Source: Deinococcus sp. LM3
GTDB taxonomy: Bacteria; Deinococcota; Deinococci; Deinococcales; Deinococcaceae
Reading direction: 5' to 3'
DNA: 64,000 nucleotides
NCBI RefSeq assembly: GCF_002017875.1
Contig: NZ_MUFV01000002.1
Coordinates: forward strand, 62,001 to 126,000
Below are positions 52,617-61,927 of this stretch, piece after piece (position 1 is the first letter of the stretch; the number at the start of each line of letters is the position of its first letter). The translations under genes were made by a program, and so were the position numbers. Under the pieces are notes generated by a model that saw only the letters and a program-made list of their open reading frames with translations, searched no databases and was not told where the DNA came from.

Positions 52617-55600
52617 CTACGCGCCGCGCTTCTCCCGGTACATCGCGGCGTCCGCCTCGTGCAGCAGCTGCTCGCCGCTGCCCTGCCCGCCGGCCAGGGT
52701 CGCGATGCCCATGTTCAGTTCCAGCGGCCCCAGCGTGAACGGCGCCGCCCGCAACGCCGCCCGCAGCCGCTCCCGCACCAGGACGGCCGCCGCGGCGTCC
52801 GTGCGGGGCAGCAGCAGCGCGAACTCGTCACCGCCCCAGCGGAACACCGTGTCCTCGGTACGCACCGTCGCCCGCACGACCCGCGCGACCAGCGTCAGCG
52901 CCTCATCGCCCGCCGGGTGACCCAGCTGATCGTTCACGCTCTTGAACCGCCGGATGTCCGCCACGATCAGCGACAGCGGCTCCCCGTGCCGGCGCGCGCG
53001 CGACACCTCCCGCTCGAGCGTCTCCGTGAACGCGCGCCGGTTCGGGAGGCCCGTCAGCAGGTCCGTGCGGGCCGCGAGGTGAATCTGCTCGCGCAGGTTC
53101 GCCTCGTGCAGCAGCAGCGCCGCCTGCGCCGCGAACGCCCGCACCACCTCCAGCGAGTCCTCCGCGAAGGCGTCCGCGTCCGAGGCGCTGTCGATGTTCA
53201 GGAACCCGTACACCTCCCCGGCGTACAGAATGGGCGCCCCGATGTTCGCCGTGATGCCCTGCAGGCTCGGCAGGGTTTCCGGCGTCCACTGCTCCCCACG
53301 GAAGTACCCGCTGCCCTGCGCCGTGAGCACGCCTTCGCGCACCACGCGGGGCAGACCCGCGTTCCAGGCGTCCACGCCCCGCCCGTACCACGCGTCCCGC
53401 ACGGCCGCCACGTCGAACCGCACGTCCCGCAGTTCCTGCTCGGCGTACCCGGCCGACGCCGCGTACCGGAACTGCCCGTCCACGCGTACCAGGAACGAAC
53501 CGCTCTCCGCGCCGGGTGTCAACTCGATCGCCTTGGTCAGCAGCAGCCGGTACGCTTCCTCGACCGGGCAGCTCAGCAACTCCCGGTGCACGTCCAGCAC
53601 CGCCTGCCGGTACCGCTCGGCCTGCACCCGCTCGTACTCCGCGCCCAGCAGGAACGACGCCTGCCGCAGCAGCCCCAGTTCGCTGGCGTTCCAGGCGGCG
53701 CCCGGCAGCGACAGCCACAGCGCCACCCGCGCCGTGAACTTCCCGGCGACCGGCACGAGCGCCCCGTCCGGTTCGATCAGCACCTCACCGGCCCGCACGC
53801 GCCGCAGGTCCCCGGCGCTGAAGGTCCGTTCGGCTGGCGTGCCCGCGTCCCAGGCCCGTTCCCGCACCAGCTGCCCACGGCGGACCCGCAGCCCCATCAG
53901 GCCGCGCGCGTGAAACAGCTGACAGAACGCCAGTGCCACGCTGGACAGCGGCTCGCCTCTTTGTCCCGCGCCGGTCACCTGCCCCGCCAGCCGGTACAGA
54001 TGCCGGTGCTGATCGAGGTTCACGACCGTACTGGCGATGTGCGCCACGTTCGCCTGAAACGCCCGGAACGCCCCGAACCCCTCGTGCTCCGGCCCGCCCT
54101 GCCACGTCACGCCCAGCGGATCGTGCGGGTCCACCTGCACCAGTTCCGTGCGCAGCGCCCCGACCGACCCCGCCAGCCGCGAGCGGAAATCCTCCTGACT
54201 CTGGCAGGGCAGCAACTGCTCGAGCACCCGCTGGTACGCCGCGCCCGGCACGGCCCGCGCCGCGCCCACCCCGCCCGGCGGCGTGAAACTCAGGCCCAGG
54301 CCCTCATGCGCCGGGCGGGGCCGCCCGAACAGGTACCCCTGCGCGTACTGGCAGCCCAGCGAGCGCACCAGCTGGTACTGCTCGGCCGTCTCCACGCCCT
54401 CCGCGACCGTTTCCAGGCCCAGCTGCTGCGCGACGGCCGTGATCGCCTCCAGCACCGCCGCCGCGCCGCTGCCCGGCCGGGCGGGCGTCACGAACGCCCG
54501 GTCGATCTTCAGGGCGCTGACCGGCAGGGACGGCAGGTAACTCAGGCTGGAGTACCCCGTTCCGAAATCGTCGATGGACACCGACACGCCCAGATCCCGC
54601 AGCGCCCGCAACTGCCCCAGCACCCGGTCCGTGCCCTGCATGACCACGCTCTCCGTCACTTCCAGTTCCAGCGCGGCGGGCGGCAGGCCCGCTTCCCGCA
54701 GCGCCGCGCCGACCACGCCCACGAAGTCCGCCTGCGCGAACTGCACCGCCGAGACGTTCACCGCGACCTGCAACGACGGGTACGCCGCCGCCCGCCACGT
54801 CGCCGCCTGCCGGCACGCCTCGCGCAGTACCCACGCGCCGATGCGCGTGATCAGCCCCGTGTCCTCCGCGACCGGAATGAACACGTCCGGCCGCACGTTC
54901 CCCAGCTCCGGGTGCCGCCAGCGCAGCAGCGCCTCCACGCCGGACAGCTCGCCCGAATCCAGCCGCACCTTCGGCTGGTAGTGCAGGCTCAGTTGCCCCT
55001 CGGTCAGCGCGTCCCGCAGCGCCGTCGCGATCTCGAACCGCTGCCGGGACGACTCCAGCAGGCCCGGCTCGAACACCGCCACGTCCGGCCCGCCCGGCCG
55101 CAGCGACCGCAGCGCCAGATCCGCGTACTGCACGCACTGCGCGGCACTCAGCGGCTCCCCGGCCCCCCCGACCACATGCAGACCCACCTTCGGACTCAGC
55201 GACAACCGCCGCCCCTTCACGGTCAGCGGAGCCCGCACCGCGTCCGCCAGCACCTGCGCCCGCGCGCGCGCCTCCTCGCGGCCCACGCCGGGCAGCACCA
55301 CGATGAACTGCCCGGCCGACAGTTTCGCCAGCAGTTCCTGCGCTCCGCACCGCGCCGCGAGTCGCCGCGCCGTCTCCCCGAGCAGCAGGTCGCCCGCGTC
55401 GTGACCCAGCTGCTCACTGATCGCCTCGAGATTCCCGGTATTCACCGCTAGCACCCCCAGCGGGAACGGCCCCGACTGCAGCCGCCCGGCCAGCACCTGC
55501 TCCAGCCGCACGCGGTTCGCGGCGCCCGTCACGACGTCCAGCGTCGCCTGATGCGCCAGCGTCTCCAGCGCCCGCGCGTGACTCACGACCATCGCCGCCG

Positions 55601-56795
55601 CGTGCCGCGTGCGCTCCAGCGTCTCCAGCACCAGCGTCGGAAACGCCCCCGGCTGCCGGGCGAACAACGCCAGCGTTCCCGTCACCCGCCCCGCCCGGTC
55701 ATGCAGCGGCCACGACACCACCGCCCGCAGGTCATGCCCCACCACGAGGTCCCGGTACACCGCGCACGACGGATCGTTGAACATGTCCGTCAGCACCACC
55801 TGCCGGTTCAGGGCCGCCGCCGTTCCACACGCCCCCTCGCCCACCCTCACCGGCACGTCCAGCGACGGCCAGACCGACGCGGGCAGTCCCGGCGCCGCCG
55901 CCGCCCGCAACCGGCCGTCCGCCGCGTCCACCAGCATCACCAGACTCAGGTACCCCGGACAGGCGGCCTCCAGGTTCCGGGCGACCGTGTCCAGCAGTTC
56001 GCCGAGCGGCACGCCCCGCAGCGCGGCCTCCAGCACCTCCGTGTGCGCCTGCTGCCCCTGCTGCGCCCAGCGCCGCGCCGTCACATCCACGAACGACACC
56101 TGCAGCCCCTCCCGGTGCGCGTGAACACTCACCTCGAACCACTGGTCCACCGCCGCCAGGTGAACGTCCCGCCGGAACGGCCGACCGTCCGCCATGGCCC
56201 GCCGCAGGTCACCTTCCACACCCGCCGCCAGGAGGCGCGGGAAGACTTCCCAGAGCACCGAACCGAGCGGCCGGGTCGTCACTTCCGGCCGCACGTACCG
56301 CTGCGCCGCCGGGTTCAGGTACGTCAGCCGCCACTCCCGGTCGATCAGCAGCACCGCCTGCTCGAAATGATCGAACAGCGCCCGCAGCGGCTCTCCCGCC
56401 CCGCCATCCACCCAGGACACCAGCGCGCCCGGGAGACCCTCCCAGCGGTCCACCTGCACCGACCCCGCCCAGCCCGGCTCCTGCCACACCTGCCGGTACG
56501 AGGGAACCTGACCGGACAGCACCCGCGCCAGCCCCGCCGACAGTGCCTGCGCCGCCGCTGCGGACAGCGGATTCAGCGGCTCGAACCGCTCACCCAGGGT
56601 TACCGGTCCCGGCCCCACGCCCGGCACCCACCCGCTGTCCGGTCCGGAACGGCCGATCACCCGCCCCGCCGCGTCCAGCAGCAACGCACCCGCCACCACC
56701 GGCGGCGCGTCACCCGTCACGGCGCCCGGCCATGACAGGAACGTCCACACCCGCCGGAGCGACGCACCGGTGGAACCGCAGACCGGCGCGGCCAC
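52617..56795 (-). CDS. PAS-GAF-GGDEF(degenerate)-EAL-GAF-GGDEF signalling protein
   Basis: A 1392-aa c-di-GMP protein with both synthesis and breakdown domains. PAS about 135-240 (VLLIDREWRLTYLNPAAQRY); GAF 255-400; a degenerate GGDEF 415-565 with SAGQF at 493-497 in place of GGDEF; an EAL at 580-830 with all key motifs (VEALLRW, VAVNVSAVQF, LEVTES, IDDFGTGYSS, LKIDR, AEGVE); a linker; a second GAF 1065-1230; and an intact GGDEF 1240-1390 (FRWGGDEFALLLP at 1318-1330). The last 350 residues look like a second, complete sensor-cyclase fused to a first sensor-phosphodiesterase. No membrane helix. The start at 56795 (GTG) is uncertain; later in-frame GTG codons are possible. Divergent from an EAL gene. 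Confidence 0.92.
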   Translation of the reverse strand: MAAPVCGSTGASLRRVWTFLSWPGAVTGDAPPVVAGALLLDAAGRVIGRSGPDSGWVPGVGPGPVTLGERFEPLNPLSAAAAQALSAGLARVLSGQVPSYRQVWQEPGWAGSVQVDRWEGLPGALVSWVDGGAGEPLRALFDHFEQAVLLIDREWRLTYLNPAAQRYVRPEVTTRPLGSVLWEVFPRLLAAGVEGDLRRAMADGRPFRRDVHLAAVDQWFEVSVHAHREGLQVSFVDVTARRWAQQGQQAHTEVLEAALRGVPLGELLDTVARNLEAACPGYLSLVMLVDAADGRLRAAAAPGLPASVWPSLDVPVRVGEGACGTAAALNRQVVLTDMFNDPSCAVYRDLVVGHDLRAVVSWPLHDRAGRVTGTLALFARQPGAFPTLVLETLERTRHAAAMVVSHARALETLAHQATLDVVTGAANRVRLEQVLAGRLQSGPFPLGVLAVNTGNLEAISEQLGHDAGDLLLGETARRLAARCGAQELLAKLSAGQFIVVLPGVGREEARARAQVLADAVRAPLTVKGRRLSLSPKVGLHVVGGAGEPLSAAQCVQYADLALRSLRPGGPDVAVFEPGLLESSRQRFEIATALRDALTEGQLSLHYQPKVRLDSGELSGVEALLRWRHPELGNVRPDVFIPVAEDTGLITRIGAWVLREACRQAATWRAAAYPSLQVAVNVSAVQFAQADFVGVVGAALREAGLPPAALELEVTESVVMQGTDRVLGQLRALRDLGVSVSIDDFGTGYSSLSYLPSLPVSALKIDRAFVTPARPGSGAAAVLEAITAVAQQLGLETVAEGVETAEQYQLVRSLGCQYAQGYLFGRPRPAHEGLGLSFTPPGGVGAARAVPGAAYQRVLEQLLPCQSQEDFRSRLAGSVGALRTELVQVDPHDPLGVTWQGGPEHEGFGAFRAFQANVAHIASTVVNLDQHRHLYRLAGQVTGAGQRGEPLSSVALAFCQLFHARGLMGLRVRRGQLVRERAWDAGTPAERTFSAGDLRRVRAGEVLIEPDGALVPVAGKFTARVALWLSLPGAAWNASELGLLRQASFLLGAEYERVQAERYRQAVLDVHRELLSCPVEEAYRLLLTKAIELTPGAESGSFLVRVDGQFRYAASAGYAEQELRDVRFDVAAVRDAWYGRGVDAWNAGLPRVVREGVLTAQGSGYFRGEQWTPETLPSLQGITANIGAPILYAGEVYGFLNIDSASDADAFAEDSLEVVRAFAAQAALLLHEANLREQIHLAARTDLLTGLPNRRAFTETLEREVSRARRHGEPLSLIVADIRRFKSVNDQLGHPAGDEALTLVARVVRATVRTEDTVFRWGGDEFALLLPRTDAAAAVLVRERLRAALRAAPFTLGPLELNMGIATLAGGQGSGEQLLHEADAAMYREKRGA

Positions 56796-56879
56796 CGGAA
56801 CAGGAACAACAGCATGCCCCCATCATGATCGCTCGGTCCCGGCGAGGGAAGCTCCGCCCGCCCATACCCCCCACGGGCG

Positions 56880-56891
56880 TAGCATGGACGC
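56880..56891 (+). promoter_or_regulatory. Leaderless -10 box of the EAL gene
   Basis: TAGCAT (56880-56885) ends six bases before the ATG at 56892, and no ribosome site is present. No clear -35 was seen. Confidence 0.55.
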
Positions 56892-57671
56892 ATGCCCCAG
56901 GCGAACCCGGCGCCGCCCCACCACCGCTGCCCCTGCCGGTCCTTCCCGGCGGCCCTGCCGGAGCTGACCATGGCCTTCCAGCCGATCGTCAACGTGCACA
57001 CCGGCCGGACCCTCGGGTACGAGGCCCTCGTGCGCGGCCCGCAGGGACAGGACGCCGCCTGGGTCTTCCGGCAGATCGTGCCCGGCCAGGAGTACGCCCT
57101 CGACCAGGCCTGCCGGACCCTGGCCATCCGCACGGCCGCGCGGCTCCACCTGAGGGGCCAGCTGTCCATCAACTTCCTGCCCGGCGCGGTGTACGAACCC
57201 CGCGCGTGCCTCCAGCCGACCCTGCACGCCGCCCGCGACAGCGCCTTCCCACTCCACCGCCTGATGTTCGAGGTCGTCGAGCACGAGCAGGTGCCGGACC
57301 CGCCGCATGTCCGGGCCATCATCGACACCTACCGCGCCCACGGTTTCCTGACGGCACTCGACGACTACGGCGCCGGTCACGCCACCCCCGCCCTGCTGAT
57401 GGCCCTGCGGCCCGACGTGGTGAAACTCGACCGTCACCTCGTCCAGGCCGCGCCGCAGGACGCGGGGACCGCCCTGCGCATCCGGGACATGGTGCGCTAC
57501 GCCCGGCAGTCCAGCCTGCACGTCATCGCCGAGGGCATCGAAACCGTGCAGGAAGCCCGCACTCTGCTGCAGCTCGGGGTCACGCTCATGCAGGGCTACT
57601 ACTTCGCGCGGCCGGGCCTGGGCGCCCTGCCCACCGTGGCCCGTGACCGCATCCGCGCCTGCCACTCCTGA
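56892..57671 (+). CDS. EAL-domain c-di-GMP phosphodiesterase
   Basis: A 259-aa stand-alone EAL protein. Motifs YEALVRG (43-49), SINFLPGAV, MFEVVEHEQ, LDDYGAG, VVKLDRHL and AEGIETV are present, so it is probably active; the DDFG-type loop reads DDYG, a permitted variant. The short N-terminus has HHRCPCRSFP, two cysteines and histidines that could bind a metal. No sensor domain is attached. It is divergent from the large GGDEF-EAL gene and so likely co-regulated with it. Confidence 0.92.
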   Translation: MPQANPAPPHHRCPCRSFPAALPELTMAFQPIVNVHTGRTLGYEALVRGPQGQDAAWVFRQIVPGQEYALDQACRTLAIRTAARLHLRGQLSINFLPGAVYEPRACLQPTLHAARDSAFPLHRLMFEVVEHEQVPDPPHVRAIIDTYRAHGFLTALDDYGAGHATPALLMALRPDVVKLDRHLVQAAPQDAGTALRIRDMVRYARQSSLHVIAEGIETVQEARTLLQLGVTLMQGYYFARPGLGALPTVARDRIRACHS

Positions 57672-58047
57672 CCCGGAAGCCGCGAGCCCCGGATGCGACC
57701 GTCATGCGCCGTGGCCCGGCACGCATCGGCCCATGCGCCTGCGGGACGACTCCCCCTGATGGGGGGGATGAGGCCGAGGTTGCAACCACCAGCGTGTCCC
57801 GCCAGCGGCGCTACACCGTGCTGACCCGACAACCCATTCCTGAAAAACAGCGCTCAGGGCGATCAATTATCTCCCTGCACACCGAACCCTCACAGGCAGC
57901 GAATCTCGCTGTATAAAATTTAACATGTCTCACGCGCATTTCTTCATGCACAGAGGGTTGATCTGATCTTCATTTTATGAGATCACTGAGGGGATCGTAG
58001 GCTCAGTTTTTCCTCTCCCCTCACGCACCACTCAAAGGAACAACCCC
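57672..58047. other. 376-bp intergenic region with protease promoter
   Basis: The right half is AT-rich. TTATGA (57975-57980), 17 bp, TAGGCT (57998-58003) is the best promoter for the protease gene. An interrupted palindrome, GATCTTCAT-TTT-ATGAGATC (57965-57984), overlaps its -35 and may be an operator. The plus-strand frame at 57704-57916 has no ribosome site and is not taken as a gene. Confidence 0.5.
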
Positions 58048-59322
58048 ATGAAGCCACTCATCCCCACCGCACTCCTGACCGCCTCCCTCCTCGCCGCCTG
58101 CTCCAGCAACCCCGTCACCCCGGTCACGCAGGCCGCGCGTCCCGCCTTCGTCAGCGCCGTTCAGGTCACCGCCACCGATACCCCCGCCTCCGTGGCGCAG
58201 CGTCTGGGAGGCACCATCCTCTCCTGGCCGACCGACTGCACCGGCAGCTGCACCGCCCTGGTCGGACTGGCCGAGCGTCCCGCCGCGAGCCTGGGTGCCC
58301 AGAGCGCCAGCACTGTCGAGGCCAACCGCGACGTGTTCAGCGGTGGCGGTGCGATCACAGCCGTGATGGGGGGGAGCCGCGCTTACATTTTTGGAGATTC
58401 CCAGACACCGTGGAGCTCCAGCGGTGAGCATGCCATTCCTGAAAATGCACCGCTGTGGCAGAAGATCGGTCTGGAGCAGGCCCACAGCATGGCCCCCAAA
58501 CTGGGCGCAGGTGTCACGGTGGCCGTCATCGATTCGGGGATCGACCTGACCCACCCGGCTTTCCAGGATTCCCTGACGGACGCGAGTAGTTGGAAGGACT
58601 TCTATGGCGCAGACAACCTGCCGCAGGAGGAAGGCGAGGTTGGCGTCGGCGCCTACGGGCACGGCACGAACGTGGCAGGCATCGTCCTGCAAGTTGCGCC
58701 GGCCGCGAAGATCATGCCCCTGCGGGTGCTCGGCCCCGACGGTTCCGGTGACGTGGCAGGCGTGGCGCAGGCCATCCTGTACGCCGCCGACCAGGGCGCG
58801 AAGGTCATCAACCTCAGCCTGGGCAGCCTGGAGAACTCCAGCATCGTGGAAGACGTCATCCGTCAGGTAACTTCACGCGGCGTGTACGTCGTGGCGTCCG
58901 CCGGGAACGCCAACCAGAACAGCATCTCTTACCCTGCGGCACTGGCCACCAAGAAAGGGTCTTTCGGCGAGTACCTGCTGAGCGTGGGCAGCACCGACCT
59001 GAGCGACCTGAAATCCAGCTTCTCGAACTACGCCAGGAGCCTGGAGATCGTCGGTCCCGGTGAGAACGTGTACTCCCCGTACCCTGACGGCAGGGTGGCC
59101 GCCTGGAGCGGTACCTCCATGGCCGCGCCGATGATGGCTGGCGGTCTTGCCCTGGCACTCGGGCAGAGGCTGAAGGTCTCTGGTAAGGACCTTACCAAGA
59201 AGATGGCCGAAAGTGCCTTCGACGTGTACAACAATGGCGCCAACGAGGCCTACAAGGACATGCTGGGCGTCAAGGGCCGCGTCGATCTGGTGGAATTCCT
59301 GAAAGACACCACACAGCAATGA
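58048..59322 (+). CDS. Subtilisin-like serine protease, probable lipoprotein
   Basis: A 424-aa S8-family protease. LIPTALLTASLLAACSS gives a lipobox with Cys18, so the enzyme is probably anchored by lipid in an envelope membrane. The catalytic triad is intact: Asp162 (VAVIDSGIDLTHP), His205 (YGHGTNVAGIV), Ser357 (SGTSMAAPMMAGG), with the oxyanion Asn in ASAGNANQ. An N-terminal segment of about 110 residues looks like an inhibitory propeptide. GGAACAACCCC leads into the ATG, a weak ribosome site. The TPR-HD-GYP gene starts one base after its stop, so the two are one operon. Confidence 0.93.
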   Translation: MKPLIPTALLTASLLAACSSNPVTPVTQAARPAFVSAVQVTATDTPASVAQRLGGTILSWPTDCTGSCTALVGLAERPAASLGAQSASTVEANRDVFSGGGAITAVMGGSRAYIFGDSQTPWSSSGEHAIPENAPLWQKIGLEQAHSMAPKLGAGVTVAVIDSGIDLTHPAFQDSLTDASSWKDFYGADNLPQEEGEVGVGAYGHGTNVAGIVLQVAPAAKIMPLRVLGPDGSGDVAGVAQAILYAADQGAKVINLSLGSLENSSIVEDVIRQVTSRGVYVVASAGNANQNSISYPAALATKKGSFGEYLLSVGSTDLSDLKSSFSNYARSLEIVGPGENVYSPYPDGRVAAWSGTSMAAPMMAGGLALALGQRLKVSGKDLTKKMAESAFDVYNNGANEAYKDMLGVKGRVDLVEFLKDTTQQ

Positions 59323-59323
59323 C

Positions 59324-61906
59324 ATGTCACTGGTAGACCACCTGCCGACCCACCTGACGGTGAGCCCGCTGCTCCGGGATCTGGACAGCCGGTTCACCCT
59401 GGAAGACGACAGTCTGCTGGCCCAGGTGGCGGACGCCCCGGCCCTGACACCCCAGGACTGGGGCGTCAAACTGTATCTGTTGGGACAACTTCAAATCTCG
59501 GGTATCGACTCTGAAACGGGTATTCGAAGCCTGCAGAAATCTATCGAGTATCTAATGGCGTGTCAGGCGCTAGATTGTGCTGCGCGAGTTGCATTGTTTC
59601 TGGGACGGATATTCTTGGAAACTGGCAGAATTGACGATGCTGAACAAGCTCTGGAAATCATCGTCGGGCTTGAAAGTACCACTGCGACATGGAGGGAACT
59701 AAAAACCCAGATCGACTTTCTTATGGCTCGCATCAAATATGAGCGCGGCGAAATTGCCGAATCTTTAAAAATATATCATGGACTGCTGTTGAGTTTGAAA
59801 AGCTCTTCGGAAGTGCCTGATTTGGCAAGGTGTTTTGTAAATATGGGAGGCTTGTACGCTGACCTTGGGAAATTTGAAGACTCTGTTGGATATCTTCTGG
59901 AAGCATACAAGAAGATTCAAGGTTTGCCCGAAAGATTGGCATTGGAATTTGCGGTTCTTGTAAATTTAGCTCGTGTTAAGTCGCTGTCTGGCGAGTACGA
60001 GGGCGCCATTGACGTTGCACACCAAGCCCGTGAGAGTGCTGAGCATCTGGGTGACCCCCACAAACTCGCCTTTGCCAACATGAACCTAGGCGAATTCCTT
60101 CTGTCTGCCGGGCGTCCGGCAGAGGCCGTCACTCACCTCACCCGTGCATTCACGCTCAGTGACGAGCATGATTTCCGGACGATCAAGATCAGTGTCCTGG
60201 GTTCACTGTGCACGCTCCATGAGGAACTTGGGCAGTACGACCGCGCCGCCGATGAGGCGCAGCAGGCGCTGGCCCTCGCCCTGGAGGTCGGTTCCGCAGA
60301 GGGTGAGATCGAGGCCCGCATTGCGCTGGGACGTCTGTTCATGCAGGCCGGGGATCTGGCGCAGGCCGAGCAGCAGTTGTTGCAGGCGCTGGAACTGGCC
60401 CGCACCCGCGAAACACCCAAGGAGCAGGTGCTGGCGCACGAGCAGCTGGTGCAGGTGTACCGGCGTTCCAGCCGACTGGAACTGGCGCTGGAGCACGCGG
60501 ATCTGCTGCGGACCCTCGAGCGGAGCATCTTCGACACGGACCGCGACCGGCAGATCCGGAACCTGACGGTGCTGTTCGAGGTGGAACGCGCGCAGCAGGA
60601 GGCGCGGCTGTACCGACTGCGTTCCGAGGTCGAGCAGGAAGCGCGGGAGGCGGCCGAGCAGCAGGTGCTGGAACGCACGGCGGAACTGGCGCGCGCGCAG
60701 CATGAAGTCGTCGCGCGGCTGGCCATCGCGGCCGAGTACCGGGACGACACCACGGGCGAGCACACCCGCCGGGTCGGGCAGGCGGCGGCCCGCATCGCCC
60801 GCGCGCTCGGCTGGTCCGAAACGCAGGCCAGTGTGCTGGGAGTCGCGGCGCGCCTGCATGACGTGGGCAAGATCGCCATTCCCGACGCGATCCTGCTGAA
60901 ACGCGGTCGCCTGACACCGGACGAGTTCCGGCAGATGCAGTCTCACACGGTGATCGGGAGCCGCATCCTGTCCGGCAGCCGGTCGGCGCTGCTGACGATG
61001 GCCGAGGAGATCGCCCGCTCTCACCATGAACGCTGGGACGGCAGCGGGTACCCGCACGGACTGGCCGGGAACGACATTCCGCTGACCGGCCGGATCGTGG
61101 CGATCGCGGACGTGTTCGACGCGTTGATTCAGGCGCGGCCCTACAAGGCCGCCTGGACGACCGCCGAGGCCCTGCGGGAGATTCAGGCGCAGGCGGGCCG
61201 GCATTTCGATCCCGAACTGGTGGCCGTGGCGGCCGACGTGCTGGCGAGCCTGCACCAGGAGGACAGCCTGTTTCTCAACCTGTACGACGGTCAGCAGAGC
61301 GAACCGCTGGCCGAGGGGGAGGCGTCGCACGTGCTGGCCGTGTTCGAGCAGCTGCTCGTGGAACGCACCCGTGAACTCGAACTGGCGAGGCGTGAGGCGG
61401 AACGCAGTGCCAGGAGGATGGAGCGCATGGCGCTGACCGACAGCCTCACGGACCTGCGGAACCGCCGGGCGTTCGAGCAGGATCTCGAGGGCCGCGCGGC
61501 GCCGCTGGGGAACACGCCGTTCACGGTGCTGTCGCTGGATGTCGATGGCCTCAAACGCCTCAACGACACGCACGGTCACAGCGCGGGTGACGACCTGCTG
61601 AGCGCCGTCGCGGCGGCCCTGACAGCCGCGTTCGCCGGTCACGGTCAGGCGTACCGGATCGGTGGTGACGAATTCGCCGTGATCGGCCAGGCGGTCATGA
61701 CGGCCGCCGAACAGACCCGGTGCCTGACAGCCATGGCGCAGCACCTCCAGCAGGCCGGGTACCCGGACCGGCCGTTCAGTACCGGCGCGGCGGACTACCC
61801 GGCCGATTCCGGCAGCGCCGGTGACCTGCTGCGCATCAGTGACCAGCGCATGTACCGCGACAAGGTGCTCAGGCGGCAGCAGCGGCCAGCCCAGCCGCTG
61901 GACTGA
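59324..61906 (+). CDS. TPR-HD-GYP-GGDEF signalling protein
   Basis: An 860-aa soluble protein. About eight TPR-like repeats (50-400), a coiled coil (415-465), an HD-GYP phosphodiesterase (470-640: GEHTRRVG, LHDVGKIAIPD at 511-521, HHERWDGSGYP at 567-577), a second coiled coil, and a GGDEF domain (700-860: YRIGGDEFAVIG at 777-788). Both catalytic domains look intact. HD-GYP domains cleave c-di-GMP and GGDEF domains make it. The TPR part probably senses through protein contact. From about 59470 to 60010 (residues 50-230) the DNA is clearly AT-richer than the rest of the gene, indicating an exchanged sensor segment. One base separates it from the protease gene. Confidence 0.92.
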   Translation: MSLVDHLPTHLTVSPLLRDLDSRFTLEDDSLLAQVADAPALTPQDWGVKLYLLGQLQISGIDSETGIRSLQKSIEYLMACQALDCAARVALFLGRIFLETGRIDDAEQALEIIVGLESTTATWRELKTQIDFLMARIKYERGEIAESLKIYHGLLLSLKSSSEVPDLARCFVNMGGLYADLGKFEDSVGYLLEAYKKIQGLPERLALEFAVLVNLARVKSLSGEYEGAIDVAHQARESAEHLGDPHKLAFANMNLGEFLLSAGRPAEAVTHLTRAFTLSDEHDFRTIKISVLGSLCTLHEELGQYDRAADEAQQALALALEVGSAEGEIEARIALGRLFMQAGDLAQAEQQLLQALELARTRETPKEQVLAHEQLVQVYRRSSRLELALEHADLLRTLERSIFDTDRDRQIRNLTVLFEVERAQQEARLYRLRSEVEQEAREAAEQQVLERTAELARAQHEVVARLAIAAEYRDDTTGEHTRRVGQAAARIARALGWSETQASVLGVAARLHDVGKIAIPDAILLKRGRLTPDEFRQMQSHTVIGSRILSGSRSALLTMAEEIARSHHERWDGSGYPHGLAGNDIPLTGRIVAIADVFDALIQARPYKAAWTTAEALREIQAQAGRHFDPELVAVAADVLASLHQEDSLFLNLYDGQQSEPLAEGEASHVLAVFEQLLVERTRELELARREAERSARRMERMALTDSLTDLRNRRAFEQDLEGRAAPLGNTPFTVLSLDVDGLKRLNDTHGHSAGDDLLSAVAAALTAAFAGHGQAYRIGGDEFAVIGQAVMTAAEQTRCLTAMAQHLQQAGYPDRPFSTGAADYPADSGSAGDLLRISDQRMYRDKVLRRQQRPAQPLD

Positions 61907-61927
61907 CCTGCCAGGAGCTGCGGGCGC

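Noticed and set aside
57704..57916. 70-codon plus-strand frame between the EAL and protease genes
   Set aside because: No ribosome site, no recognisable composition, and it covers the AT-rich promoter region of the protease.
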